Notes under the pieces: model-generated
The model's database searches: none
What the model saw: only the letters and a program-made list of their open reading frames with translations
Told to the model about the DNA's origin: nothing
Source: CAWBJP01 sp963789165
GTDB taxonomy: Bacteria; Actinomycetota; Acidimicrobiia; IMCC26256; BP-133
DNA: 64,000 nt
NCBI GenBank assembly: GCA_963789165.1
Contig: CAWBJP010000014.1
Coordinates: forward strand, 1 to 64,000
Reading direction: 5' to 3'
Shown here: one piece after another, positions 38,380 to 47,386 of the stretch
How the letters are laid out: every line of letters begins with the position of its first letter
How positions within the stretch are numbered: the stretch's first letter is position 1
Position numbers and translations under genes: made by a program

Positions 38380-38912
38380 CGGGGCTGCAGCTCGGCCGGG
38401 ATCTCCGAGCGCTTGGGGTTGGTGCGGTCCCGGTTGGACAGCTCGGGGGCCATGCTCGGCCAGTTGACCCCCAGCTCGGGGTCGTCCCAGGCCACGCCCA
38501 GCTCGTCGGCCGGGTTGTAGTAGTGGTCAACCAGGTAGGTGATGGTCATATCGGTCAGGGCGTAGAAGCCGTGCGCCACCCCCGGCGGGATGTAGACGCC
38601 CCGGTGGTCGTGCTCGCCGATCTCGAGGGTCAGGGTCGCCCCCACGGTCGACGAGGACTCCCGCAGGTCATGGAGGACGACCAGGGCCCGCCCGTAGGGG
38701 ACGTACCAGAAGTCAGCCTGGTGGAGGTGGTAGTGGAGGCCGACCAGGGCCCCTTGGCGCCGGTCGGCCCGGTTGGCCTGCACCATGTCGGCCGACGCCG
38801 GGACCCACTCCTTGCGCCAGGTCTCCACGAAGCGGCCGCGGTTGTCGCCGTGCACGTCGGGGGTGACGATCACCACACCGTTGATCTGGTCGGAACGGGA
38901 GATGTCGGGCAT
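38376..38912 (-). CDS. rfbC: dTDP-4-dehydrorhamnose 3,5-epimerase-like protein
   Basis: A 178-residue cupin of the RmlC family, which epimerises dTDP-4-keto-6-deoxyglucose at C3 and C5 on the way to dTDP-L-rhamnose. The catalytic His region is GALVGLHYHLHQADFWYVPYG (canonical RGLHxQ), the product loop VYIPPGVAHGFYALTD, and the C-terminal Tyr region YYNPADELGVAWDDPELGV. The change of canonical GLHYQ to GLHYHLHQ may alter specificity, for instance to a 3-epimerase or isomerase of the same fold. No rmlA, B or D gene is nearby; it is the last gene of the leftward operon headed by the ECF sigma factor. Confidence 0.82.
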   Translation of the reverse strand: MPDISRSDQINGVVIVTPDVHGDNRGRFVETWRKEWVPASADMVQANRADRRQGALVGLHYHLHQADFWYVPYGRALVVLHDLRESSSTVGATLTLEIGEHDHRGVYIPPGVAHGFYALTDMTITYLVDHYYNPADELGVAWDDPELGVNWPSMAPELSNRDRTNPKRSEIPAELQPR

Positions 38913-38930
38913 CTCGACAGGGTGCCGCCC

Positions 38931-39450
38931 CTACGCGGTGCGGCGCAACACGACCGCGGTGACGGGCAGCGGTGACGGCCAGGGCGACGACGGCCGGGCC
39001 GGCCGCGGCGCCGCCGGCGGGAAGCACGGCCAGGGCAGCCAGGGCAGCCAGCACCAGGTTGCGCACCAGGGTGGCCCCGGACACCGGCCGCCCGCCCCGG
39101 GCCCCGAAGCAGGGGCAGGGAACGGGCCGGCCCTGGGCCAGGCGGCGGGCCACCGCGGCGGTGAACACGGCCACGGTGGCCAACGCCGCCAGCCCCGGGG
39201 CGGGATGGTCGGGGAAGGCCAGCAGAGCCACGGCCAGGGCCGCCTCCAGCGCCGGCAGCGCCCGGGCGGCGACGGCCGGCGACGGTGTCCCGAAGGCGGC
39301 CAGCTGCGCCCCGGTGGCGGGGAGGTCGGCCAGCTTGGCCCCGGCCGAAAGGGCAAAGGCGGCGGCCAGGTCGACTCGGGCGACCAGGGCGACGGTCGCC
39401 AGCGGTTCCCCCACTAGGGGCGACGGGCTCCGCGGGTCGTCGGCGGCCAT
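38931..39450 (-). CDS. MauE/DoxX-like redox membrane protein, 3' frame break
   Basis: About 173 residues with four hydrophobic segments (VDLAAAFALSAGAKLADLP, ALEAALAVALLAFP, LAALATVAVFTAAVARRL, LVLAALAALAVLPAGG) and the conserved motif PVPCPCFGARGG, the cysteine pair of MauE-like membrane proteins thought to relay reducing equivalents to periplasmic thiols. Its ATG overlaps the flavin reductase stop (TGATG at 39448-39452). The last codons change frame at about 38975: as written the frame runs into rfbC, while one base shift gives VTAVVLRRTA and a TAG at 38931. Confidence 0.65.
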
Positions 39451-39983
39451 CAGAGCGGCGCCAGGCGGCCGTAGGTGCCCTGGAAGAACAACAGGGGGCG
39501 TCCCCCTTCGGGCTGGCGGGCCAGGGCCACCACCCGCCCGATGACCACGGTGTGGTCGCCGGCGGAGTGCTCGGCGTCAACCACGCAGTCGATCCAGGCC
39601 AGCGCGTCGGGGAGGACCGGCGACCCGGTGACCGCCGTGTCCCAGTCCACCGCCTCGAAGCGGTCGATGTCCTTGCGTCCGAACCGCCGGCTGACGTCCT
39701 CCTGGTGCTCCCCGAGCACGTTCACGCAAAAGGCGCCCGTCGTGCGGATCTGCGGCCACGTGGCGGAGGTGGCGGCCATGCACACCAGGATGAGGGGTGG
39801 GTCGAGCGACACGGACGAGAAGGCGTTGGCGGCCAGGCCGACGGGCGCCCCGTCGACGGTGCCGGTCACCACGGTTACCCCGGTGGCGAAATGGCCCAGG
39901 ACGCTACGGAACTCGCGGGAGTCGAACGGGATCGGCTCAGCCGGGCCATCAGCGGATGTGGGAGCGTCGGTCACGGCCGCCAT
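39450..39983 (-). CDS. Flavin reductase-like FMN-binding protein
   Basis: A 177-residue protein of the flavin reductase-like (split-barrel) family: FRSVLGHFATGVTVVTGTVDG, GLAANAFSSVSLDPPLILVCM, FCVNVLGEHQEDVSRRF, AWIDCVVDAEHSAGDHTVVIGRVV and PLLFFQGTYGRL. Members reduce free FMN/FAD with NAD(P)H for a partner monooxygenase or act on diverse substrates. No monooxygenase is next to it; the neighbours are a cupredoxin (14 bases upstream) and a MauE-like protein (overlapping), so it may feed an extracytoplasmic redox route. The ATG at 39983 is chosen because family similarity starts shortly after. Confidence 0.82.
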   Translation of the reverse strand: MAAVTDAPTSADGPAEPIPFDSREFRSVLGHFATGVTVVTGTVDGAPVGLAANAFSSVSLDPPLILVCMAATSATWPQIRTTGAFCVNVLGEHQEDVSRRFGRKDIDRFEAVDWDTAVTGSPVLPDALAWIDCVVDAEHSAGDHTVVIGRVVALARQPEGGRPLLFFQGTYGRLAPL

Positions 39984-39997
39984 GCTGGCACGGCCTC

Positions 39998-40507
39998 TCA
40001 GCCCACCACCACCTCGCCGCGCATGCCGTAGGTCCAATGGCCGGGGAGGTGGCAGCCGAACACCACCACGCCGGGAGCCTCGAAGGTGTAGGTCGTCTCG
40101 GCCTCCTCGGAGGCGGCGATCGTCACCTCGCCCGGCTTGGGCGGGTGGTAGGACTCGGTCCCCTTCTCGTGGCGGTCGTGGACCTCCTGGGGGCCGATGA
40201 TCAGCTCATGGGCGATGGGGTCGTCGTTGCGGACCACGAAGCGCACCGTGGTGCCCGGCTCCACGGCGACGCGCGCCGGGGTGAACTTCGAGTGGTGGAC
40301 GGTGAGGACCACGGTCGGCAGGGCGCTGCCGCCACCCCCGCCGCCGGCCAGCGCCATGGCGCCGGCGGCGGCCAGGGTGGCACCCAGCAGAGCGCCCAGG
40401 AACATGAGGAAACGGGGGCGCCGGGCCTCCGGGGACGGACCTGGCTGAGGTCCGTCCCCCGCTTCGGGCGGGGCCAGGACGACCCGGCTGAGGACCATTT
40501 CGCTCAC
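39998..40507 (-). CDS. Membrane-anchored cupredoxin (type 1 copper protein)
   Basis: A 169-residue protein with one N-terminal membrane helix (FLMFLGALLGATLAAAGAMAL), a Gly linker and a plastocyanin-like domain. Ligands visible: His in IAHELIIG, then Cys, His and Met in VFGCHLPGHWTYGMRG, the type 1 copper set. It should act as an electron carrier on the outer face of the membrane. The GTG overlaps the stop of the DUF2330 gene (GTGA at 40504-40507), showing translational coupling within the ECF operon. Confidence 0.85.
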   Translation of the reverse strand: MSEMVLSRVVLAPPEAGDGPQPGPSPEARRPRFLMFLGALLGATLAAAGAMALAGGGGGGSALPTVVLTVHHSKFTPARVAVEPGTTVRFVVRNDDPIAHELIIGPQEVHDRHEKGTESYHPPKPGEVTIAASEEAETTYTFEAPGVVVFGCHLPGHWTYGMRGEVVVG

Positions 40508-41760
40508 ACCGTGCTCCGGCGGCGGCGGAATTGGATGACACCCGCCACCAGGGCGGCGCCGAGGCCTCCACCGAGGATGGCGGCGGCCACCGCCACCGGG
40601 CCGGCACCGCCCTCGTCGCCATCGGTGGCCCGGACCACGGGCAGGGCGACTTCGGGCTCGGCCGGGGCCGAGGCGGAGTGGTTCATGGCCGGCTTCCCGA
40701 CCGCGGGGCCGGGGGCGCTGGTGACGGGCGGGTTGGGGCGACGGTGGTGGGGGTCGGCTTGGGCGCCGGCTGGGACGTCGTGGTGGCCGGAGCCGTGGTC
40801 GTGGTGGGCGCCTCGGTGGTGGTGGTCGTGGGGGCGGGGGGTGCCTCCAGGCCGGCCATCACCGGCGAGGGGGCGCCGGTGCCGGCGGCGTTGATGGCGA
40901 GGTCGTAGCGGAGCTGGGAGGGCTGCTCTCCCACCCGGAGGTAGGTGGCCCACGACTTGGACGGCACCCACTCCATGCCCTTGTCGGAGCGGAGGTCGTC
41001 CAGGAGGGACTGGGACGCCCACTCGCTGCGCACCTCCACCAGGCCGTCGTTGGGCCGGGGCAGGAGGTTGGGCTTGTCCGGGGTCAGGAGGTAGACGTCA
41101 GCCGAGATCGTCTCCTCCGCCGGGCCGGCCCAGGCCGAGGATGCGCAGCGGCACCCACGGCTGGTCCAGGGGGATGGTGATGTGGATGGGGGTGCCCTCG
41201 CCTTCCTCCTGGCCGCTCTCCCGGGCCGCGGTGGCGTCGAAGCGGGCGGCCATGAACACGGGCGAGCGGGCGGCGTAGAAGTCGAGGACCTCGGGGGCGT
41301 CGGGAGTGAGGGAGAAGCCGTGCTCCTTGGCCCACTTGGCCACGGCCTCGCCGCCGCCCTTGAGGATGGTGATGTCCAGGGCGTCGATGCGGGTGTTGTA
41401 GATCTCCTCGGCATCGCCGCTGGAAGCGGCGGCCTCGGGCGGGGACGACGCCCGGAGCGGCTGGGGCTGGAACTCCCGCTCCAGGCGCTGCAGGGTCCAG
41501 TCGCCGCCCCGCTCGGGCGCCTTGGAGGGCACACCGGGCAGCGGCACGATGGAACCGACCTCGGCCCCCCCGCCGGTGAAGGTGAACGCGGTGATGTAGT
41601 GCTCGTAGCCGGCGTGCCAGGCCGACAGGGTGGCGGTGCGGGTCAACTTCACGTTGCCCGACGGGGTGACCAGCCCGGCGCAGGCCAGCACGGGGCCGGC
41701 AGCGGCCAGGGTGGCCACCACGCTGGTGGCGGCGGCGGTAAAGAGACGACGGCGGTTCAC
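40504..41760 (-). CDS. DUF2330 secreted, membrane-anchored protein, two frame breaks
   Basis: GTG at 41760 after AGGAGG. A signal peptide ends near PVLACAGLVTPSGNV, with the conserved Cys right after it. The body follows DUF2330 (AWHAGYEHYITAFTFTGGGAEVGSIVPLPG, ILKGGGEAVAKWAKEHGFSL, GTPIHITIPLDQPWVPLRILGLG). After a frame break at about 41130 come SADVYLLTPDKPNL and a Thr/Pro-rich stalk; after a second at about 40715 comes a C-terminal helix AVAAAILGGGLGAALVAGVIQF with a basic RRRR tail. The type I membrane layout is thus complete once the breaks are corrected. Function of DUF2330 is unknown. Coupled to the cupredoxin gene downstream; 39 bases after the sensor gene. Confidence 0.78.
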
Positions 41761-41799
41761 GGGTCCTCCTCGGCAGTCAGCAGAACATTCATCAGGAGA

Positions 41800-43560
41800 T
41801 CAGTACGGGTCACGGCGGAAGGTGCCCTGGGCGACGAAGGCCCCCGAGCGCACCTCGAAGACGACGCCTTCCGGCGTCCGGGAACGGGTCTCGGGACGGG
41901 TCTCGTAGGGCGGGGCCAGACCGGAGTCGTATCCGGCCATGCCCTCGAGGGCGGCAAGGGCCTCTTCGGGCGAGTCGGCGCCGGTGCGCCACAGGGCGAC
42001 GGCCAGGACCTTGGCCGTGGCCCAGCCGTGGAGCGTGCCGGCCGACGTGCTCCCGGCTCCGGAGCGGATGGCGTCGCCTTCGGCGCCTCCGGGCACCACG
42101 TAGGGCGACACGACCCGGGCTCCCTCGGGCAGGTCAGCCAGGACGGCGGGATCGAACAGGGAGGCGACGCCGGCGATGCCCCGGGCCGGGCGGTAGTTGT
42201 TCTCCTTCGCCTGGTGGGCGAAGGCGGCGGCGGCGGGCGGATCGAGGGACACGAAGGCGGCGTCCTCCGCCGACGTGGGGAGCAACGGGGGCGGCTTGGT
42301 CGGGTCGTAGACCCGGATGGTGGCCTGGACGCCCTTGCCCGCCAGGGTCTGGCGGAAGGCCTCGGCCACCTTGCCGGCGTAGGGTCCGTCCGTGGCGGCC
42401 CAGATGACGGCGCGGGCGCCGGGGGCGGCCTCAGGGAAGACGGCGTCGACGGCCAGGTGGGCCTGGCGCTCGGGCACCGAGGCGAAGGAGAACACCCGCC
42501 CGCCGGCCAGGAGGAGGTCCTCGGTGGCGGTCAGGGTCTCCAGCAGGGCGCCGCCGGCCCAGTCCGGAGCACCCCCGGGCGTGGCCAGCGGACGGGGGGA
42601 GAGGTTGACGGTGACGAGTGTGGACGGGTCGGCCGCGCCCGGCCCGACCCGGACGGTCTCCACCGGCCGGCCCCGCACGCCGCCGTCCCGGTTGAGGAGA
42701 GCGACGTAGGCATCGAATCCGGCCTCCTGGGCGGCGTCGCCACCCACGATCCCGACCCGCAACGCCGGCCCACTGGCACGGGTCGCGGATGCGGGCGGCG
42801 CCGGCTGGGGCGACGCGCCCCCCTGGGAGCCGGGGGCGGAGGGAGCCATGGCGGCCGGCGCCTGGTCGGAGGAGGCGGCCGGCGAAGACGGGGAGGCGAA
42901 GGGCGGCGGGGGGCCCGGGTCCTGCGCCTCCGGCCCGGTGCCGGTGCCCTCGGTGGAGGGCGCCGGCTCGGAGTCGCCCCCACCGGCCGGCGACGCCAGC
43001 TCGCCGGCGGGCGGCGTGCTGGGCACGGTGGTGGGCGGGGCGGTCCGGCCTGAAGGGGAAGGCCGGGAGGTCGGGGGGACCTCCGCCGGCACGCCGGTGG
43101 TCGGGGAGGGGATCCCGACCTCCGGACCGGCGAGTGCTGGTGTGGTGGAGGTGGTCGCCTCGGGCCCGGCGGCGGTGATATCCCGCTCGGAGCCGGTGTC
43201 GAGGTTGAGGAGGGCGGCGGAGCCGAGGAGCACGGCCAGCACGGCGGCCACGGCCAGGAGGGGTCGGGACCACGTGGCCCAGCGGCTGGCGGCGGCCGGC
43301 CGAGCCCCGGTGGCGCTGAGCACGGCGGATTCCAGCCGGCCGCGGACGTCAACCGGCAGTGGCCGGGGGGCGTCGAGGGCGTGCGGGTGCTCAGAGCGAG
43401 CGGGTTCCGGGTGATCGGTCAGGTCGAGCGTGCCTGATGCCCCAGCCATCCCGGACCCGGCCCCAACGGCGGCCAGTAGGGCCACTTCCAGGCGCTCGCG
43501 CAGGGCGGGCGGCAGGGGCCGGGGGGCGTCGACGCCGGCGAGGGCGAGGTCGTCAGCCAT
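41800..43560 (-). CDS. Probable anti-sigma factor with periplasmic-binding-protein-like sensor
   Basis: A 586-residue protein whose ATG lies within the end of the ECF sigma gene (8-base overlap). Residues 11-34 and 63-86 are near copies of each other (DAPRPLPxxxRxRLExAxLxAxGA). One membrane helix (about 100-118) follows, then a Pro/Ser/Thr-rich stalk (about 130-290) and a domain from about 290 to the end with the start ALRVGIVGGDAAQEAGFDAYVALLNRDGG and VFSFASVPERQAHLAVDAVFP, YAGKVAEAFRQTLAGKGVQATI, typical of type I periplasmic binding proteins of branched-chain amino acid transporters. Position and topology indicate an anti-sigma factor that senses an extracytoplasmic ligand. No zinc anti-sigma motif (HxxxCxxC) is present. 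Confidence 0.68.
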   Translation of the reverse strand: MADDLALAGVDAPRPLPPALRERLEVALLAAVGAGSGMAGASGTLDLTDHPEPARSEHPHALDAPRPLPVDVRGRLESAVLSATGARPAAASRWATWSRPLLAVAAVLAVLLGSAALLNLDTGSERDITAAGPEATTSTTPALAGPEVGIPSPTTGVPAEVPPTSRPSPSGRTAPPTTVPSTPPAGELASPAGGGDSEPAPSTEGTGTGPEAQDPGPPPPFASPSSPAASSDQAPAAMAPSAPGSQGGASPQPAPPASATRASGPALRVGIVGGDAAQEAGFDAYVALLNRDGGVRGRPVETVRVGPGAADPSTLVTVNLSPRPLATPGGAPDWAGGALLETLTATEDLLLAGGRVFSFASVPERQAHLAVDAVFPEAAPGARAVIWAATDGPYAGKVAEAFRQTLAGKGVQATIRVYDPTKPPPLLPTSAEDAAFVSLDPPAAAAFAHQAKENNYRPARGIAGVASLFDPAVLADLPEGARVVSPYVVPGGAEGDAIRSGAGSTSAGTLHGWATAKVLAVALWRTGADSPEEALAALEGMAGYDSGLAPPYETRPETRSRTPEGVVFEVRSGAFVAQGTFRRDPY

Positions 43561-44107
43561 TCCCGGCCTCCTCCAATTCCCGGCGCAGGCCGTCACGGGC
43601 CCGCTGGAGGAGCGACTGGACCTGCACCGCAGTGCGGCCCATCTCGGAGGCGATGTCGGCCACCGACCAGTCGTCGAGGTACTTGCGCACGAGCACCTGA
43701 CGGTGCAGGACGGGAAGGCGCCCCAGAGCCCGGACGATCTCGTCGCGGCGCTCGAGGTCACCCTCGGTCCCGTCCCAGGGCACGGCACCCAGCAGGGAGA
43801 GCCCGCTCTCGGCCACCGCCTGGCGCCGTTCCGTCTCGTAGTGGCGGGCGAGGCGCCGCCGGGCGATGGCGCACACCCAGGTGCGCAGCGCGGCTTCACC
43901 CCGGAAGGTGTGTGACGACCGGATGGCCTCGACCAGAGTTTCCTGGACCAGGTCCTCGGCCGCCGCCTCGTCGCCGCCCACCCGGGCGAAGACGAAGCCG
44001 TACACGCTGGGGCCGACGGCGTCGAGGAAGGCCCGGACGGCCGCGATGTCCCCGCCGGCCGCTGCGACCAGCAACTCAGCCTCGTTGGAGTACGGCTCGG
44101 CCTGCAT
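43553..44107 (-). CDS. ECF-type RNA polymerase sigma factor
   Basis: A 184-residue sigma-70 family protein of the ECF class. Region 2: YGFVFARVGGDEAAAEDLVQETLVEAIRSSHTFRGEAALRTWVCAIARRRL; region 4: LGRLPVLHRQVLVRKYLDDWSVADIASEMGRTAVQVQSLLQRARDGLRREL. ATG after AAGGAA. It heads a leftward run of seven tightly spaced or overlapping genes (to 38376), of which the next encodes the probable anti-sigma factor. It is divergent from the dienelactone hydrolase gene, with 70 bases between starts, and probably directs its own operon promoter there. Confidence 0.9.
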   Translation of the reverse strand: MQAEPYSNEAELLVAAAGGDIAAVRAFLDAVGPSVYGFVFARVGGDEAAAEDLVQETLVEAIRSSHTFRGEAALRTWVCAIARRRLARHYETERRQAVAESGLSLLGAVPWDGTEGDLERRDEIVRALGRLPVLHRQVLVRKYLDDWSVADIASEMGRTAVQVQSLLQRARDGLRRELEEAGNG

Positions 44108-44177
44108 ACGTTCCTTAGTGACTAGTTATGGACAGAATCAACCGGCGGTCCCCAAACTCCAAGCACGTGAGGTGTAT

Positions 44178-44864
44178 ATGGGCGAGATGGTCGAGTTCCC
44201 GAGCAATGGGTCGACGGTGGGCGGCTATTTGGCCTCCCCCGAAGTCGGCGCCGGCCCCGCACTGGTGGTCATCCAGGAGTGGTGGGGGCTGGTGGACCAC
44301 ATCAAGGACGTGTGCGACCGGTTCGCGGCCGAGGGGTTCACCGCCCTCGCGCCCGACCTGTACCACGGGGCCGCGACCACCGAGCCGGACGAGGCGGCGA
44401 AGCTCATGATGGCCATGAACATCGAACGGGCTGCCCGGGACATGGCGGGAGCCGTCGACTTCCTGGCCGGACACGACTCCGTGCGGGGCGAGGGGGCGGG
44501 GATGGTCGGCTTCTGCATGGGCGGCGGGCTGGCCCTGTGGCTGGCCACCCTGCAACCAGATCAGGTGCGCGCCGTGGTCCCCTTCTACGGCGTCATTCCG
44601 TGGGAGGCGGCCCAGCCCGACTGGTCACGGCTCCGCGCCGCCGTCCAGGGCCACTACGCGGAGAACGACGACTTCGCGTCGCCCGACCACGTGGCCGCCC
44701 TGGAGGCGCAGTTGAAGGACGTGGGAGTCGACGTCGAGATGTTCATCTACCCCAACACCCACCACGGCTTCTTCAACGACACCCGCCCGGACGCCTTCGC
44801 CGAGGAAGCCGCCCGCCAGGCCTGGATCCGGACCCTGGAGTTCCTCCGCCGGCACCTCGGCTAG
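44178..44864 (+). CDS. Dienelactone hydrolase family protein
   Basis: A 228-residue alpha/beta-hydrolase of the carboxymethylenebutenolidase family. Start ATG follows GTGAGGTG. The catalytic triad of this family is Cys-Asp-His: the nucleophile lies in MVGFCMGGGLA, the acid in HYAENDDFASPDH, the His in YPNTHHGFFND, and the conserved Glu in VVIQEWWGL. It would hydrolyse small lactones or esters; no aromatic-degradation genes flank it. It is divergent from the ECF sigma gene, so it may be part of that regulon. Confidence 0.87.
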   Translation: MGEMVEFPSNGSTVGGYLASPEVGAGPALVVIQEWWGLVDHIKDVCDRFAAEGFTALAPDLYHGAATTEPDEAAKLMMAMNIERAARDMAGAVDFLAGHDSVRGEGAGMVGFCMGGGLALWLATLQPDQVRAVVPFYGVIPWEAAQPDWSRLRAAVQGHYAENDDFASPDHVAALEAQLKDVGVDVEMFIYPNTHHGFFNDTRPDAFAEEAARQAWIRTLEFLRRHLG

Positions 44865-44869
44865 ACGGG

Positions 44870-45841
44870 CTACTCGACCTCGTCGTCGTCGCCGAAGCGG
44901 ATCGCCACCCCGCTGAGGGCCAGGGGTAGGCCGGCGAGCAGCAGGGCTGTGCTCGTGCCCGAACCGCGGCCGGGCCGGTTGGGCTCCAGGATGCCGAGGG
45001 TCACGATCGTCGTCGGCTCGGTGGTCGTCGTCGCGTCCGGCTCCGTCGTGCTCGTCGGCCCCTCGGTGGTCGTCGTCGCGTCCGGCTCCGTCGTCGTGGT
45101 CGTCGGCGCCTCGGTGGTCGTCGTCGTCGTCGCGTCCCGCTCCGTCGTGGTCGTCGGAGCCTCCGTGGTCGTCGTCGGCGCCTCGGTGGTCGTGGTCGTC
45201 GTCGCGTCCGGCTCCGTCGTGGTCGTCGTCGGAGGCTCGGTGGTCGTGGTCGTCGGCTTCTCAGTGGTCGTCGTGGCGGCCTTGTCCGTCGTCGTCGTGG
45301 CGGCCTGGTCGGTCGTCGTCGTGGTGTCCCCTTCGGTCGTCGTCGTCGACTCCCGCTCGGGCGTGGAGTCGGTGACCTCCGTGCCCGCGGGGCATCCGGT
45401 ACCGAGGAAGTAGTGCTTGTGGCCGTCGCCGTTCTTGATGATGAACTCGGCTCCGCTGACACCGTCCCGGTAGACGACGGTGTACCGGCCCAGCGTCCCC
45501 GGCTCGAACTTCACGCCGTAGTGACCGGTCGCCGGATCGTCGGCACCCTCCGATACGGGTTGCTGGTCGTCGGGGCCGAAGGCCCGCAGGAAGGTGGCCC
45601 CGGCCTGACAGGCGCTGACCAGGAAGTACTCGGCCGCTCCGTCGCCCTTCACCGTGAAGACAAAGGTGGTCCGGGCCGAGCCCGGGTTCCGGCTGCCCGA
45701 CAACTCGAAATTCCGGTCCTGGTAGTCCGGTCCCGAGTCGATACCCCCGGCCGCGGCGGCGAACAACCCGAGGAGCATGGTCATGCTGCCCGCCACGACC
45801 AGAACATTGCCCGCTCTGCGTCTCACCCGCTGTCTCCGCAC
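44870..45841 (-). CDS. Secreted Thr-rich membrane-anchored protein (paralogue of the gene at 54956)
   Basis: GTG at 45841, 5 bases after AAGGAGG. The N-terminus RRRAGNVLVVAGSMTMLLGLFAAAAGG is a signal/anchor; a folded domain (about 30-155; ELSGSRNPGSARTTFVFTVKG, GDGHKHYFLGTGCPAGTEV) is followed by a long stalk of TTTTEAP/TTTTEPDA units and a C-terminal helix STALLLAGLPLALSGVAIRFGDDDEVE. The whole layout, including IRFG plus an acidic tail, recurs in the protein at 54956-56059, which has an LPKTG motif before its last helix; here that place reads ILEPNRPGRG. It should be a surface stalk protein; ligand unknown. The stalk DNA (45000-45360) is highly repetitive. Confidence 0.72.
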   Translation of the reverse strand: MRRQRVRRRAGNVLVVAGSMTMLLGLFAAAAGGIDSGPDYQDRNFELSGSRNPGSARTTFVFTVKGDGAAEYFLVSACQAGATFLRAFGPDDQQPVSEGADDPATGHYGVKFEPGTLGRYTVVYRDGVSGAEFIIKNGDGHKHYFLGTGCPAGTEVTDSTPERESTTTTEGDTTTTTDQAATTTTDKAATTTTEKPTTTTTEPPTTTTTEPDATTTTTTEAPTTTTEAPTTTTERDATTTTTTEAPTTTTTEPDATTTTEGPTSTTEPDATTTTEPTTIVTLGILEPNRPGRGSGTSTALLLAGLPLALSGVAIRFGDDDEVE

Positions 45842-45918
45842 CGCGCCTCCTTCGGCCAGCAGACCCCTGCAGGCTACGAGCGACCGGTCCCGAGGTGGTG
45901 GACCCGCGGCCTCGGTGC

Positions 45919-47340
45919 TCAAACTGGGCGGAGAGGTCCGTCAACCGGATGTCGGACCTGGTAGATGGCATACCGCCCACAACAGGGCTGACGATCGAGG
46001 CGCCACCCGGCCGAGTGGAAGGCGTTGGTGATGTGGAAGATCGTGTCCCAGCGGTCGAACACCACCAGCCAGGCCGGATCCGACCGCTCGGCGATCTCGG
46101 CGATGGCCCGGCCCCGGAGGTGTCCCCCGCTCGCTTCGGTGATCCGGTGGTGGACTTCGGCGGCCCAGGGGGTCTTCAGCCCGACGATGTCGACGAAGCG
46201 GGCCTGGGTGGCGAAAGCCGGATAGCCCGCGTCGTGCACCAGCACCACCTCGCCCTCACGGACGTGATGGCTGATCCACTCGCCCACGGGGACGAGCGCT
46301 TCCGACGTCCACTCCCGGTCGCCGGTGATGCGCGCCAGATGGGCGGGCAAGGTGCCCAGGGCGAAGACGGCGGCGGCGGCAGCCACGACCCGGGCGGGCC
46401 GGCTGTGGCGGCGGAGTCCCTCGACCAGCCCCGCCACGGCCAGGGGCACGACCACATAGAGGTAGCGGCCGGAGTGATGGCTCAGCCCGCCGGGCAGCAC
46501 TACGCCGTAGCCGGCAACCATCGCCCCGACGGCGAGCACCGCAGATCGAGTGGACGTGCGCCGGACCAGCCAGAAGATGCCGGCCAGGAGTGGCCCGACG
46601 GCGAGGGCGAACCGGCCGAGCCCCAGAGCCAGCAGGTTGACCCGCCATCCCACCGGGGCCTGGTATTCGGCAAACCAGGCGCGCTTGGCGGCGATGGTGC
46701 CAGGAAGGACGGTTCCGGCATCGACCAGGCTCCACAGCGTCCAGGGCGCGGCGGCGATGAGGGCGGCGGCCAGCAGCGTGCACCTCGATCGCCGATCCCC
46801 CCTGCGTAGCAGGCCGAGGGCGAGCGCCCCGGCGATCAGGGCGAGCTCGGGTCGGACGTAGACAGCGAGGCCGGTCAGCGCCCCCAGGAGCCCCGGGCGT
46901 CGCTCCCGGTGGGCCACCATCAGCCAGGTCCCTCCGGCCACAGCCAGCCCGGTCTCGAGCCCGTTGAACACCTGGTACATCACGAGCCCGGAGGCCAGCG
47001 CGCCGACGATCACCGTCGCCCGCCACCGGCCGGCCAGGCCGTTGGTCAGCCGGAGCACCCCCCAGAGGTACAACGCGGCACTGGCGAAGGCGACGGCCAG
47101 CAACGCCCGCAGGGTCGGCATGGTCAGGGCCACGAGCCAGGTGGCGGCCAGATGGACGAGGCTGGTCGCCCCCGTCAGCGCCGAGATGCCCGGAAAGCTC
47201 GGATCGGACAGCCCGAGGACGTCGACGTTGTGCGCCGTGATATACGCGTCGTCGAACGGGAATACCGGGTCCGGCGGCCAGAGGCGGGCCAGGAGCCAAA
47301 TGACCAGCGCCACGAGAACCCAGACCCGTCCGGCACGCAC
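45919..47340 (-). CDS. GT-C-type membrane glycosyltransferase
   Basis: About 473 residues with roughly ten membrane helices. The first extracytoplasmic loop has FPFDDAYITAHNVDVLGL, the acidic pair of GT-C polyprenyl-phosphate sugar transferases, and the C-terminal soluble part (VGEWISHHVREGEVVLVHDAGYPAF, YAIYQVRHP) resembles PMT-2/ArnT-like transferases. It would transfer a sugar from a lipid carrier to a surface protein or glycan; the Thr-rich stalk protein encoded next (78 bases downstream) is an attractive acceptor for O-glycosylation, by inference. The start is uncertain: GTG at 47340, or TTG at 47382 just after the MBL stop. Confidence 0.75.
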   Translation of the reverse strand: MRAGRVWVLVALVIWLLARLWPPDPVFPFDDAYITAHNVDVLGLSDPSFPGISALTGATSLVHLAATWLVALTMPTLRALLAVAFASAALYLWGVLRLTNGLAGRWRATVIVGALASGLVMYQVFNGLETGLAVAGGTWLMVAHRERRPGLLGALTGLAVYVRPELALIAGALALGLLRRGDRRSRCTLLAAALIAAAPWTLWSLVDAGTVLPGTIAAKRAWFAEYQAPVGWRVNLLALGLGRFALAVGPLLAGIFWLVRRTSTRSAVLAVGAMVAGYGVVLPGGLSHHSGRYLYVVVPLAVAGLVEGLRRHSRPARVVAAAAAVFALGTLPAHLARITGDREWTSEALVPVGEWISHHVREGEVVLVHDAGYPAFATQARFVDIVGLKTPWAAEVHHRITEASGGHLRGRAIAEIAERSDPAWLVVFDRWDTIFHITNAFHSAGWRLDRQPCCGRYAIYQVRHPVDGPLRPV

Positions 47341-47386
47341 CGCACCGCCGTAGGAGCGACGCGTCCCGAGGGGGTGGACCAACCGC

